A DNA stretch of 64,000 bases, from contig CM043942.1 in NCBI GenBank assembly GCA_014529385.2, positions 31,607,469 through 31,671,468 on the forward strand, given 5' to 3'. Origin of the DNA: Adiantum capillus-veneris (taxonomy: Eukaryota > Streptophyta > Polypodiopsida > Polypodiales > Pteridaceae). Position 1 is the stretch's first letter, and every line of letters starts with the position of its first letter. Shown piece by piece: positions 11,629-23,979 of this stretch. The translations under genes and the position numbers were made by a program. The notes under the pieces were generated by a model. That model made no database searches and was not told where the DNA came from. It saw nothing but the letters and a program-made list of their open reading frames with translations.

Positions 11629-11800
11629 AGATTGAGAGGAAGGAGTATTCTTACGAGAAAGATGTACATCTCCTCACATAATCACTCATATTAGCATAGC
11701 GTAGCTTAGTAATTAGATTGAGAGGAAGGAGTATTCTTACGAGAAAGATGTACATCTCCTCACATAATCACTCATATTAGCATAGCGTAGCTTAGTAATT
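11629..11800. repeat. Perfect 86-bp tandem duplication within the LTR
   Basis: AGATTGAGAGGAAGGAGTAT starts at 11629 and again at 11715, and the two 86-bp units look identical. The other LTR (around 16490-16580) has one unit only, so the duplication arose after the LTRs diverged. Confidence 0.92.
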
Positions 11801-12056
11801 AGCATGGTAGAGGAGATGAGCATGCATTGAAGCTTGGCTCTTGGTTGGATTTGCATCACAAAGCTAAGTGTTGTTGGTGTAGGCCTCCCTTCTCACAAGC
11901 TTGGAGTAGGTGGTAAGCTTACTATTAAAGCTTGAGAAGGAGAGAGAGTCTTCTTTGCTTCACACATGAGATTGTGTGTGTGATAATGCCTCGCAAAAAT
12001 CAGCCCTCTCTCTCTCTTGGTCGACCCCCCTTGCTAATTACTCATGCTACAGCCCT

Positions 12057-12380
12057 ATTGGACCTCCCTAGGCCTAGCCAATGGAAATTAAGCAGCATAA
12101 GTGATAGCCTTTCGACATGTGTCCCCCTTTCCCCTTTTGTGAGAGCTTTAGGTGATTAATAAATGCAATTAAACTCTCATTGGACCCCTTTGCCTCCTGG
12201 CCAATAGGAATCAGGCAAGCCATTGGGCTGCTGAATGCTCATTGGTCCCCTTGGGAGACTGTCCAATAGTCTTCTAGAGAGCTTAATTCTTATTGGTTCT
12301 TTTATTAAGTGTTTTTAAATTAATTAAACTAGATTTACTCTAGCCTAATTCTCATTGGTCCACCTCCATGGCCATCCAAT
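12057..12380. promoter_or_regulatory. Four inverted CCAAT-box pairs in the LTR
   Basis: Four modules of the form ATTGG, 16 or 17 bases, CCAAT occur in about 320 bp: near 12057, 12180, 12240 and 12352. Each places two CCAAT boxes head to head at nearly constant spacing. The same modules are kept in the second LTR (16837-17047 and 25542-25568). CCAAT is the known NF-Y binding core, so this could be an LTR enhancer or promoter. That role is inference. Confidence 0.6.
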
Positions 12381-12856
12381 AGGATTTGAGTACACCTTGT
12401 GGGCATCTGGCCTAGGGAGCTGACACGTGTCCCTCTTTCACCTCGTGTACAAATGAAGCTTGTGAGTGTGTGTGGGTGTTTCTCTCTCATCCCCTACTTC
12501 TTGGGCTCGCCCCCTTCTATGTAGGGCTTGACAAAGACTTTTTGGGACACACTCAAAGCATCCAATTTTCCTTATGTTTGACCTTTGGACATAACCTTTG
12601 AATTTTGGAACCTTAGCATTTTGGAAGTCTTAATGGGCTGAACCTTAAGGTCTTTTGAGCCCATTGTTGCACATTGCTCTTTTGCAGATGGCCCTCCCTT
12701 TGGATCCCTATTTTGCCTCCTTTGGATCCCTATTGTGGCCGGTCTGCTAGCTTAACCAATATTCTAGCTTTTTCTCCCTTGTCACTTCCCTATATTGAAT
12801 GATCAGTTTAACATGAGAAAATCATTTAGGAGAATTAGATATTGATTATTTTGACA

Positions 12857-15800
12857 TTACCTCTCTCTTGAAATCATAGTCGTCCTCGACTATGGGGTAG
12901 AGAAGATAAAGCATATTCATTATTCCTTTTCCTAGCGGGTAGAGTATCCCTATGTTACCCTACGACATCGTTCCAGAATGGATGACTAGTCCATTTGGCG
13001 CTTGAGAGCCTAAGCTGCCGCAAGCATGTTTGCACATTAGTCTTATCAATCTTCTATAGTAGAGTGACAAGGTCTACTTGGTGTTTGGGAGACGTCGTCT
13101 CCACAAATTTGATCTAAGCATGCATTCTACTTCATTTTTGTGCACAATAAAGAAAAAGAGTCTTATAAGACAAAAACTTTGTTCATTTTTAACATTTGTA
13201 TATTTGCTTACTCTAGGGAAGCATTGTAAGCATTGACAAGGTTTAGGTTATCCTTTAATTGTATACCTTGCATCCATTTAGCATCTTCAAAAAAGAATAA
13301 TTCTTAAACTTAATAAGATATTGTCGGATAGTCTTACCGCCTCTTAGTACCTTGTCTTCATGTCGGAGAATGGACTCGGGTTGCAACACCTCTTATTGGT
13401 CCTCGATCTCCGGTGGGTCTTCAATAGTTGGTTCTTGAGGTGGCTCTCCTTTGTAAGGCTTTAATAGGCTCACATGGAAAGCATTGTGTATGAGCCAATG
13501 ATTGGGCACTTGAGTTGATAGACCATCTCATTGATTGGCCTAAGAATTTGGAAGGGACCATAGTACCTTTTTGCTAACTTAGCAGAGTACTTCTGGTGTG
13601 CCGTAGGATTCTTGCCTGTCGTGTGTCTTAATCGAGCCTTTGGAAATTTGAGTAAGATCCAATTATTTTTTTAAAAAGGCTTGGGCTCTTCTATGCTTGT
13701 CAGCAGCAGCCTTTTGCCTTTGCTGTGAGATAGAGATAGCATCCTTAATCTTTTGGAAAGATTCTTGTAGGTCTCGGCTATACTCATTTGCAGCGAAGAT
13801 CTTCCCGTGTACCTTAAGTAGCAAGGGACATTTTGATCTTCCCTCAATTACCTCAAAAGGTGGTTTTTCCGTGGAAGTATGTACAGTGTTATTGTAGGCA
13901 TACTCTACTAAGGGTAAGTACTTCTCCCATTGGGATCTTTGATCTACTTCCGTTACATAGGCTTTTAGTAGATCAAGAATTGTTAGGTTAGCTATTTCAC
14001 TTTGGCCATCCATTTGCGGGTGATAGGCCGAAGAGAAATTTAGCCTTGTCCCCAAATTCTCAAAGAGACCCTTCTAGAAATTACTTGTCATTTTAGGATC
14101 TCTATCTGACACTATGGACATTGGCAAGCCATGGTACTTGAAGATTTGTGAAATGAAGAGGGTTGCCATTTGATGGGCTTTGATAGTCTTTTTGACAAGT
14201 ATAAAATGAGCTTGTTTACTGAACCTGTCTACTATCGTCCATGTTCTCGTATTTCCATGGATAGACTTAGGCAATCCAAAGATAAAATCCATGGATATGC
14301 TCTCCCATGGTGAATTAGGGATTGGCAAAGGTTGAAGCAATCCAGGTTGCTTCCCTCTATCAAACTTTGTCTTTTGGCATACCACACATTTAGAAACATA
14401 CTCTTGTATGTTTGCTTTCATGGTAGGCCTATAGAAATATGTCTCAATCCCCATTAGGGTAGACTGAATCCCTCTATGTCCTGCATAAGGAGGAGCATGA
14501 GATTCATACATTACTTTCTCACGTAGTGAGCTAGTAACACATAGTCTATTGCCATAGAGAAGATAACCATCTTGTAAAGTAAATGGTTCCTCTTTCTTCC
14601 CTAGTGCAAGGGTTGAAATCACATTTCTAAAATCGGGATCAATAGCATACTCATCTATCATAGAAGATAGATCATTGTGAGTTGCTATGGAAACCGCATT
14701 CACTCTCGGCTGTCTTGAGAGTGCATCGGCTACTTGATTATGCTTGCCAGCAATGTGAGAAATATGAAAATGAAATTGCGAAAGAAAGTTTGCCCACCTC
14801 ATTTGTTTGTCGGAGAGCTTGGTCTGCGTCATGAAGTACTTAAGACTTTGATGATCCGTTCGCAGAATGAAAGGAGTCCCCAATAAATAGTGCTTCCATG
14901 AGTCTAAGGCATGTAGAACTGCGAGGAGTTCCTTTTCATATATGCCTAGAGCTTGCTCAACAGGGTCGAGCCTTTGGCTTTCATAGCCCATGGCATGCCC
15001 TTCTTGAAGCAAAACAGCTCCAAGTCAATCACACATTGGACCTCAAATGGCTTTGGGAGATCCGGTAGTGTAAGCACAGATTGAGAGATAAGCTTTTCTT
15101 TAAGCTTTTCAAAAGCATTGTTCTCCTTGGAAGACCATGTGTACCTAACGTTTTTCTTTGTTAGGTCATGTAATGGTCTTGCTATTAGTGAGAACTTTTC
15201 TACGAAGCGTCTATAGTATGGGCACATACCTATAAAGCTTCTTAACTCATGAAGATTCTTTGGTTTAGGCCATCCTTTTATTACCTCTAACTTTGATGGA
15301 TCCATTTGGATGCCATCTTGAGAGATAATGTGACTTAAATACTGAATCTCTTGTAAGAAAAATTCACTTTTCTTTCGATTAACATAAAGTTTATTCTCTC
15401 TTAGAACTTGAAATATTACCTGGAGGTGTTGCTTGTGTTCGTCTAATGAATTAGAGTGGATGATTATATCATCAAATAACACTCCAGTAAAGGTTTGGTG
15501 AGGCTTGAATAGCTTCTCCATCAAGCGGTTGAATGTGGCTGGTGCATTGGTCAAGCCAAAAGGCATGACAATGTATTCATAAAGACCAAACGTAGTGCGA
15601 AATGCGGTCTTTACAATGTCTTGATCAACTATCCTTATTTGATGATAGCCACTTTTTAGATCAATCCTACTGAAGTAGGTGGACCCTTGTAGCTTATCAA
15701 ATAGGTCTTCTACCCGTGGAACAGGAAACCTATTCTTGATAGTGATCCTATTTAGTGCTCTATAGTCGACACACATACGATATGTGCCGTCTTTCTTTTG

Positions 15801-16073
15801 CACTAGTAGCACATGAGAACAAAATGGAGATGAGCTAGGCCTAACCATGCCCTTCTCAACTAACTCATGCACTTGCCGCATAATCTCCTCTTGTTGAGCT
15901 TGAAAAACTCTATAAGGAGGTTTGTTAGGCGATGAACTTCTTGGAAGAAGTTCAATTGCATGGTCGTCATGTAACAAACTGTTGACGTGTCAAAGCCTAA
16001 AGAATGGAGCCAACTTACAGATTTGGCCGAGGAGCCTAAACCCTAAGAAGAACAAGTAATAGAAGAAGTGTCA
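12857..16073 (-). pseudogene. Ty3/gypsy pol (RT, RNase H, integrase, chromodomain), gag missing
   Basis: Minus-strand pol of a chromovirus-like gypsy element. In order: RT (15977-15200) with [39 protein letters not shown] and LFDDIIIHS; RNase H (about 15020-14700) with GYES, YEKELLAVLHAL and TDHQSLKYF; the integrase zinc region (about 14500-14350, VCQKTKFDRG) and core with MDFIFGLP, IVSDRDP and YHPQMDGQSEIAN. A stop interrupts the frame near 14074. A decayed chromodomain tail lies at 13650-13200. Only about 96 bp separate the first pol codon from the LTR at 16074, so gag and protease are absent. The copy could move only with helper proteins. Confidence 0.88.
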
Positions 16074-17080
16074 TGTAACATTTAATGGCCTAGTAACTTG
16101 TGTGTAGCGGAAATTAATATGAACATAGTGGGCATTTCATTATAATAAATTCCTAATGAGAATTACAAGAGTGCTTGGGTGGAGAGAGCAACAAAAAGCA
16201 TAACACCTAGTTAGATAGCATGAACAATGAGAGAAATTAAGCTATTGACAATAGTTGAGGACCGGATTTACATGGAGCCGGTCCCCCCTCCAAAAGGCTT
16301 TGTATTATGGTTTCTCCCATCAAGAGAGACATTGTACAATACAATTCTTTGTGTTCCTTCAAGACTAGCTTGTGCAATGAAGATGAAAGCTTCATGCACT
16401 AAGCAAAACACTTATCAAACACAACATCAATTCTCTCCGGTCTCAGACCCAAGACCTCACACACCTTCGAAGATGGTGAGAGCTAGCGGGGTATGAGAGG
16501 AAGAAGGAGTATTCTTACGAGAAAGATGTACATCTGCTCACATAATCACTCATATTAGCATAGCTTAGCTTAGTAATTAGTATGGTAGAGGAGATGAGCA
16601 TGCATTGAAGCTTGGCTCTTGGTTGGATTTGCATCACAAAGCCAAGAGTTGTTGGTGTAGCCCTCCCTTCTCACAAACTTGGAGTAGGTGGTAAGCTTTC
16701 CATTTGAGAAGGAGAGAGAGTCTTCTTTACTTCACACATGAGATTGTGTGAGTGTGTGTGTGATAATGCCTTGCAAAAATCAGCCCCCTCTCTCTCTTGG
16801 TTGACCCCTCTTGCTATTTGCTCATGCTACAGTCTCATTGGACCTCCCTAGGGCTAGCCAATGGTAATTAAGCAATATAAGTGATAGCCTTCTGACATGT
16901 GTCCCCCTTTCCCCTTTTGTGAGAGCTTTATGTAATTAATAAATGCAACTAAACTCTCATTGGACCCCTTTGCCTCCTGGCCAATAGGAATCAAGCAAGC
17001 CATTGGGCTGCTGAATGCTCATTGGACCCCTTGGGAGACTGTCCAATAGTCTTCTAGAGAGCTTAATTCTCATTGGTTTC
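16074..17080 (-). mobile_element. Second LTR of the gypsy element, first part
   Basis: It starts TGTAACATTTAATGG at 16074 and follows the LTR at 11190 closely until CTCATTGGTTT near 17079, where similarity stops abruptly. It resumes at about 25509 with AATTAAACTAGATTTACTC. The gap is the Penelope-like insertion. About 20 bp present in the other LTR at the break (around 12300-12320) are missing, suggesting a small target deletion. Confidence 0.88.
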
Positions 17081-17142
17081 AACTATAGTGACATAGGACG
17101 TAATCTTAAAAGGCAAGAGAGGCTCGCAATCTCAAGTATTGA

Positions 17143-18572
17143 TTGCCCTTGTTTTCTTCTTACGTAAATGGAGCTTTGGGTCATGTAGTTACTGCCGATT
17201 GTTCTATCCTTCCATCGGATTCTTTGAAAGACCTTTTCTCAAGAGGTACTAAATATAGGCTCCCTTCCTCAAATGACTCTTGCCTTCTCAAAGCCATAGA
17301 AAAAGAAATTTCTAGTTTTGTAGTAAAGTTTGAGGAGTCTTTAGGAGTTCAAGGTATTTTTACCCATTGGAAGTCTGTAATCCTCAAGAAAGCTTCTTTG
17401 AAATTAACATCTTGCTCTCGCAACGTTTCTTCAGGAAGGAATAGCTTATCTTGTTTTGATCGTGATGCTCTTAGGAAATTTCATCGTGATGTTGTAATCT
17501 CTTATGTAGATAAGTGCTCTAATAACTTTGTTGTTACGTGCAAAAAGTTCTATTTAGAATGCTTGTTGGGTGAAGTAAACTCTCAGACTTACAATGATTG
17601 TAATCTTTCAATGCAAGAGGTTATCTTGAAACATCATGACTTTTGTAAGTCTTTTGGTTTCAAGTGCTAGCCTAAATTACCTTTTTTATATACCGTTTGG
17701 AAGTTCCACAAGAACCCTATAAAGCCTAGATTTATAGCTGCTTCTTGTAATACCTCTTTGACTGAGGTTTCCAAATGGCTTAGTTATTGTTTCAAAGCCA
17801 TTTTACCTAGCGTAAATGAAATGTGGAAAAATATGCTAAAGGAAGCAGATGTACCTACTGATTCAAGTTGGATTTTAAATGATTCAGTAGGTGTGATTCC
17901 TGTTTTAAAGTTTTTGAGCTCTTCAAGAAGTCTTAAGGAGAAATCTTCTCCTTTATGTCTCCAAACTTTTGACTTCACAACGCTATACACGAAGCTAAAT
18001 TTGGAGGACCTTAAATTTAGAGTCAAGTCTCTTATTTCAAAAGTTTTTGCGTACAAGCTTGAGAAGGATAGGTACAAGGCATTGCTAGTAGAAAAGTCGG
18101 CCTTGAACTTTGACTTCTTATGGCTGAAAAATAAGAATGTAGATGTAGACAAAGGCAGAAAGAGATTCACCAGGATTGTAGATGACATTGACATCATATC
18201 TTGGTTAGATTTTCTTTTGGACAATTTATATATAACCATCGGCGACTCTTTTTTCAAGCAAACAATTGGTATCCCTATGGGCACCAATTGTGCTGTCTAT
18301 CTTGCTAATTTCTATCTTTTTACTTATGAGTTTGATTTTATGGAGCGTCTTGTCCTTAACAATATTTTTGCACAAGTTATGCAATGTAAGACGCTTTGTA
18401 GATGATCTTTTTGTCCCTGATGTTCCTTCTTTTCAAGATTTTATGTACTTGAATTCGAGTTTTGCAGGCGGAGGAGTTTATCCCAAGGAGTTTTGTGAAC
18501 TTAACTGTACCACAAATAGTGATTGTTGTGCTTTTTTAGACCTTAAGATTTTTCAGACTCCCTTGGGACTAG
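17143..18572 (+). pseudogene. Penelope-like reverse transcriptase, N-terminal and catalytic part
   Basis: One frame runs from 17143 to about 18390 with a single TAG at 17668-17670, then shifts by one and continues to the inserted gypsy element. Visible motifs: DKCSNNFVVTCKKFYLECL, then PKLPFLYTVWKFHKNP just after the stop, DFTTLYTKL (motif A position), IPMGTNCAVYLANFYLFTYE (motif B), RRFVDDLFVP with the paired Asp (motif C), and CAFLDLKIF. The IPMGTNC and FVDDL pattern and the PKL box are typical of Penelope-like RTs, not LINE or LTR RTs. The coding sequence breaks at a Leu codon in TPLGL where the gypsy LTR begins. Confidence 0.8.
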
Positions 18573-19100
18573 TGTCACAAAGTGATGACGTGGCAGACAG
18601 CAGAAACCCTAATTTCTGCCAGAAACCCTAAAATTCCTGCAAGCCCTAATTTTTGCTACAAATCCTAATTTCCGGAAATCGCAGAGGCTGAATTTTTTTT
18701 TTTTTGTGGTGGAAAATGATGAGCGACGCAAATCTTGTTTTTTTTTATAAAAAAAGAGAAAAGACTCTCTAAGAGAGAGAGAGAACTGATGCTTTTTTAT
18801 TTTAAAAGCTTTTGGGGCTTTGCTTTTGGGCATCCCTTGTATCTTTAAATAAGTGGTGAGGGCTTCACTTCTCAGAGCATCTGGACGCAGAGTCTGAGAG
18901 TGAAACCCTAACCACCCTCTTGTACTTTGATTTGATTAATATAAAAAGAAATACCTAAAGGGGCGCCAGTCTTTGGGGCCAATATCTCTAGGCACGGAAC
19001 TCCGCCGGGCCAGTGCAAATCTATTGTGATCTTTGTTTTGAAGTGGTTATATGGTGCTGTCGCGGTCGATTCTTGACTTGGAGTGTCCGAGTCTGTTACA
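18573..19100 (+). mobile_element. 5' LTR of the nested gypsy element, 528 bp
   Basis: It starts TGTCACAAAGTGATGACG and ends GTCTGTTACA. It carries a block of about 80 bp near 18603-18690 that is absent from the 3' LTR and is built from repeats around AACCCTAATTTCTGCC. Confidence 0.92.
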
Positions 19101-19117
19101 GTGGTATCAGAGCACGG
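19101..19117 (+). promoter_or_regulatory. Primer binding site (tRNA-iMet type)
   Basis: The bases right after the LTR read GTGGTATCAGAGCACGG. TGGTATCAGAGC is the usual plant LTR-retrotransposon primer site, complementary to the 3' end of initiator tRNA-Met. Confidence 0.9.
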
Positions 19118-19176
19118 CCGATTTCTCTTCTACGGGAAATCCGATCCCTGATTTTTTTTTTCCGCGGCACCTATGG

Positions 19177-20270
19177 CTTCAAGTAATGATCAGTCGACCC
19201 AGTTCTTCTTCTGATAGTTCTTCTAGCACCTCGGATTCGAGCGAAGAAGATAGAAAAGGTAAAAAGCGAAGCAAGAAACAAAGCTTCGGAAAGGGCAAGA
19301 AAAAGGCAAAGAAGGCTACATCTCGCCCAGAGACTGACAGTTCTACTGAGGACTCGTCTACAGACAGCTCAGATTCCGATGACGGAAAGTTTTATGCGAA
19401 CAAGAAGAATTTTTACAAAGCCAACCAGTATGACTTTGTCGAAGATAAAAGCAAGAAAGTCGGAGAGTTTAAGGAAGGTGGCCACTCGATCAAGTTTGAT
19501 ACTTTTTCAGGATACTCAGATGCTTCGAAGGCTTTGTCTTTTATACAGCAGTTTGACATCGCTTTCGTCGGAGGACGCTATTCAGAGGACTCCAAGATTC
19601 GGAGAGCTACCTCTTACCTTAAGGGGAATGCTCGTACTTGGTGGTCCACGCTTCTTTTAACAAGAGTGCGCCAGTTAAATGGCTGAAATTTAAGAAGATT
19701 TTTATTTCTTCTTGGTTGACGCAAGAATATGAACTAGATGTACCAACTGCTTGGAACCATCTTCGGATGACCAAGAAAGATACAATAAATGCTTATTGTG
19801 AAAGATTCTGGAGCTCTTTTCTACCCGCCTCTTCATTTAAGAAGATCTCGTTTAGAGAACAGATTGAGCGGTTTACCTTGGGTCTACCTACAGAGATCCG
19901 AGATCACTGCTTGGAACAGAAGTCAGCTTCTATTCAGGAGTTGATGAGTCATGCGAAGCGGGGCTTTGCCATTCACAATGGCAGTCTGACCTACCCCACA
20001 GATGAGGCCATGACACAACGAGCCGAACAGACTTCTGGGAATGAAAGTAGAAAGAAAAAGAGCAACCCAGAGAAAAATGATGCACGACCCAAGCTTACTC
20101 CTGAGGAGAGAGCTCTCTTCATCAGAGAGGGGAAGTGCTTTGGATGCGGGGAACAGGGACATATCTCCACGAAGTGCCCTAAAAAGGCACAGAAAGAACA
20201 AAATGATAAAGACGACGACAGGTCTAAGAGTTTGAGAGCAGCTGAGGAATGTGGCAGAAAAGGCAGATAG
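19177..20270 (+). pseudogene. Ty3/gypsy Gag (frameshifted)
   Basis: A Ser/Asp/Lys-rich N-terminus (SSSSDSSSSTSDSSEEDRK) is followed by a retrotransposon Gag core: FDTFSGYSDASKALSFIQQF, KIRRATSYLKGNARTWW, then after a frameshift near 19660 WLTQEYELDVPTAWNHL and FTLGLPTEIRDHCLE. A CCHC zinc knuckle (CFGCGEQGHISTKC, 20135-20176) lies near the C-terminus. Gag would form the particle and bind the RNA. The frame break lies between the two Gag halves, so no full Gag can be made. A related fragment lies at 35865-37010 on the other strand. Confidence 0.88.
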
Positions 20271-20320
20271 AAAAGCAGAACTGGTACCACATGGCGTGGG
20301 ACCTGCACTGAATCTAATGA

Positions 20321-23300
20321 ATGAAAGTACAAACTTTGCCGCTTTTGGGGCAAAGTGAAGGACTAGGAAGCTCTTTTGAAGGAGCCAAGGCCAACTTCTT
20401 TTCACTTGGAATTGGTGGCTCGATTTGGAATTACGCCCGACAGACTGACGCCACAGGTGGAGGTAGTTCGACTGGCACCCGGATGGGATGTTGTCATTAC
20501 ACCGAGCATTGGCAAACTTCGTTTGCAATGACGGGGGTGTTCACGGCACGCGAGTGACGCTCTACTCAGGATCCCTTGGTACCACAAGAACTACGCCGTG
20601 GTTGACTACCGGGCCGAGAAAGCGACTTTGATAAATGAGGGCTTAGAGATTGTACTTGATGAACTTCAGTTTCTTACTCATTCTTTTGGGAGAGAACTGT
20701 ACGTTGGATAAAGGTTGAATATGTTTTGACCTGATCAAAAGAACGCCAAGATTTTTTCTCCACACTCATGCCGATTGCTTTTCAGAGGGCCTGAAGATCA
20801 AACCATTGATCTGATACCTGGAAGTACGCTACCAAATCGGCCACCTTATCGTGTGAGCCGAGTACAGAATGAAAAGATTATGAACCCAGTGAGAGACCTC
20901 TTGGAAAAGGGTCTTGTCCAGCCTAGTACTTCACCGTATTGCTCTCCAGTATTGTTGGTTTTGAAGAAAGACGGATCTTGGAGAATGTGCATCGATTATA
21001 GCGCTCTCAACAAAATCACTCTCAAGAACAGAATTTTGATTCCTAGGATCGATGATATACTTGACAGGTTACAGGGATCCTCGTGCTTTAGTAGGATTGA
21101 CTTGAAGAGTGGATATTATCGATCAGGATAGCGCCAGGAGATGTCTACAAGACAGCTTTTCGGACGACTTTGAGTTTTGGTGATGCCTTTTGGCTTAACC
21201 AATGCTCCTGCGACATTTAACCGGATGATGGACATGATTTTTCGAGAGTATAGGCTGTTTGTTGGCACTTTCTTTGACGACATCATTGTTTTCTCCAAGA
21301 ATGAGGCAGAACACAGAGATCATCTGCTTCAAGTCTTTCAGGCATTACGAAATCACACGTTAGTGATAATGCAAAGAAAAGTGAATTTTTCCTACCAGAG
21401 ATACACTTTTTGGGACACATTGTGTCAGCAGCAGGAGTGCAAATGGACCCGGCTAAGATAGAGACTATCCGTGATTGGCCCGATTTGAGGAATGTCCATG
21501 AAGTTAGAAGCTTCTTGGGACTGTGTTCGTATTACAGGCGGTTCATACGAAAGTTTGCAGAGGTTGCTTCCCCTTTGCATACCTTGACACAGAAAGGAGT
21601 ACCTTTTTCGTGGGGACCCACAGAGGTGACTGCCTTTCGGACATTGGAAGAGAAATTGACTATGGGACCTATTTTGACTTTGCCGGACTTGCAGAAGTCA
21701 TTTGAAGTATATTGTGATGCTTGTGGTCGTAGTCTGGGTGCGGTCTTGATGCAAGAAGGCCATGTCATAGCTTACGAGAGCCGTTTGTTCTCTAGGCCGG
21801 AGATGACAGCACAGATCTATGAGAAAGAGCTTTTGGTGGTTATCCATGCTCTTACTCGGTGGCGGCATTACCTACTCGGAGCGGATTTTAATGTCTTTAC
21901 AGACCATCAGAGTTTGCGCTACTTCTTGTCACAGAAGCAGCTTTCGGAAAAGCAGATGCGGTGGGCGAACATCTTGTCACAGTTCCACTTCCAGATTGTC
22001 CATGTGCAAGGACAAAAGAATGTGGTGGCAGATGCTTTGTCTCGGAAATCGTTGGTTCTGACTGTTTCCGCGATACATCATAGGAGCTTCGAGGATATGG
22101 TCGATCAGTATGCCACAGATACAGATTTTGCAGATATTTTCACACGGATACGGGATGGGGAGACAGTAGTTGGATACTCCCCCTTCGGGAAGGCTACTTG
22201 ATGAGAAAGACTATGTTGTGCGTTACACAGCCGTTGAGGGATAAGGTTATGACTGAATGCCACTGTCCACCTTTTACGGGTCACTGCGGCATTGCTACCA
22301 CCATGAAGGGGGTAGAGAGATACTTCTTTAGGCCGAGACTCAAAAAGGATGTGAAAGAGTTTGTGCGCAGTATGCCAGAAGGTCAAGTTTGACAGGCATA
22401 AGGCACAAGGATTGTTACAGCATTTACCCATACCCACCCATCCCTGGGAAAATATTGAAATGGATTTCATTTTTGATCTCCCGAGAACACAGAATGATCA
22501 CGATGATTTTCCGATTACATGGCACGCCTGAGAGGATTGTCTCCGACAGAGACCTCAGATTAATGAGTTTGTTTTGGAAGGCAATTTGGGAGAACATTGG
22601 CACGCGGTTGCAGTTCTCGTCATCGTTCCACTTGCAGACTGACGGGCAATTTGAGATTGCCAATTTAGTGATTTTAGATTTATTGAAGTCTTGTATCTCG
22701 GATCAGAAGACTCAATGGGAAAAGAACTTACCTTTGGTGGAATTTGCCTACAATAACACGATACACTCTTCGACGGGGAAGACACCATGTGAGATTGTTG
22801 AAAGTGCTGCGAAGGCTCCATCCGTCTTGAGCACGAAAGATTAGATATTTGAAGCGGATGAATATTCGCGAGATTTGGATACGGCTTTTGCCGAGGTTCG
22901 CGAGACTTTGCAGGAGTCCCAAGAACGACAGAAAAAGGCAGCGGATCGCCATCGTCGCGACTTGAAATTGAAGGAGGATGATTGGGTGCTCTTACGTTTT
23001 GAGAAGGCACGCCTACGAAAGAAAAAGGGAAAGGAGAGGCTTTTTCCAAAGCTTAGTATGCGATACTACGGACCTTTCTAGATCATTGACAAGATATATG
23101 ATGTCTCCTTCCGATTGAAACTGCCAGATACTTGGAGGATTCACAATGCATTGCATGTGAGTCTCTTGAACCCTGTTAAGGGTGATGTGCCTGATGATGG
23201 GGAGCCTGATGAGCAACCCAAAGTGGAAGAAAACGAGGAAGTTCTTGTTCTTGAGCAGATTTTGGCACATAACGATACGAAGAAAGGTAAAGTCCGAAGG

Positions 23301-23415
23301 TGGGTTCTTGGTTAAGTTCAAGAACTTTCCTGCATTTGATGCGAAGTGGATGGAGGAGGAGGACCTAGCAGATACTCCTCGGATTGTGAAACTTTACCTC
23401 GATGTTTTGGTTTAG
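20321..23415 (+). pseudogene. Ty3/gypsy Pol with chromodomain (frameshifted)
   Basis: Degenerate protease sequence (20321-20770) precedes RT at 20775-21300: [38 protein letters not shown], then a frameshift near 21128, FGLTNAPATFNRMM and FFDDIIVFSKN. RNase H at 21690-22075 has [12 protein letters not shown] and TDHQSLRYF. The integrase zinc region (22255-22390) and core (22440-22830, IVSDRD, FHLQTDGQFEIANL) follow. Part of the integrase core between the first and second catalytic Asp is missing. A C-terminal chromodomain is readable at 23285-23400 (VKFKNFPAFDAKWMEEEDL). Several shifts make it non-functional. Confidence 0.88.
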
Positions 23416-23970
23416 CATAGTCTACTCCAAACGGAACCCAGAATTCAGCTTGGCCGGAGATATGGTGTAGTGGGATGCACAAGAGGGGAGTCACTCCGCT
23501 CCCTTGTCAACAGATGCCTTGATTTTGATACTAAAGTCATTGATGTCTCTTTGAGATTCAGGGATACTGAGAGCTGAGAGTATTCTGCTGGATGACTTTA
23601 TGAAATGGAATTCCTGATAATGATACTGATTTGTTCTTGACTTCTTGTGAGTGCAGGAATTGATAGACGAAATGACTGCAGTATTTTGGTCTGAGTGATC
23701 TCGAATAGACATGGTTGCAATAGGGGTTAGTCAATCGGACATCGATGAGGTCCCGATTGGACCTAGATGTGATTGCTAGCTACATTGCCGATAAATCATG
23801 GTCTAAGATCCGAATGAATGTTGAATGTCATGTGATGTGACTGTCGATTTTGTACATGTGCTAGATGTGTGTTCCTAGTACGTAGGTACTAACAGTCAGT
23901 GTCTGCTAAGACGGTTATGGCTTTTGTCGGTTTTGCAGGCGTAATCGCGGTCGATTACAATGCTTTCAAG

Positions 23971-23979
23971 AGGGGGGTA
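23971..23979 (+). promoter_or_regulatory. Polypurine tract
   Basis: AGGGGGGTA sits immediately before the 3' LTR, as expected for plus-strand DNA priming. Confidence 0.8.

Larger units (their letters stand above)
11190..12856 (-). mobile_element. 3' LTR of a defective Ty3/gypsy element
   Basis: The LTR runs from TGTAACATTTAATGG at 11190 to TTTTGACA at 12856 and is about 1.67 kb. The coding part of the element reads on the minus strand, so this is its 3' LTR. The inner border is followed on the minus strand side by a purine tract (complement of CCTCTCTCTT at 12860-12869). It matches 16074-17080 plus 25509-26036, the second LTR. It carries an 86-bp tandem duplication missing from the other copy. 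The outer flank is not duplicated in a way I can verify, because the other end of the element is lost. Confidence 0.85.

Noticed and set aside
11629-11800. Tandem repeats as a possible CRISPR array
   Set aside because: Only two copies with no spacers, in a plant LTR. No CRISPR array exists in the window.
17784-18287. 167-codon minus-strand frame opposite the Penelope-like RT
   Set aside because: It is the shadow of the plus-strand RT frame, which has clear motifs.
18603-18690. CCCTAA units as an interstitial telomere repeat
   Set aside because: Units are irregular and lie inside an LTR; a true array of TTTAGGG units is absent.
19923-20528. 201-codon minus-strand frame opposite gag
   Set aside because: Shadow of the plus-strand Gag and zinc knuckle; no motif of its own.
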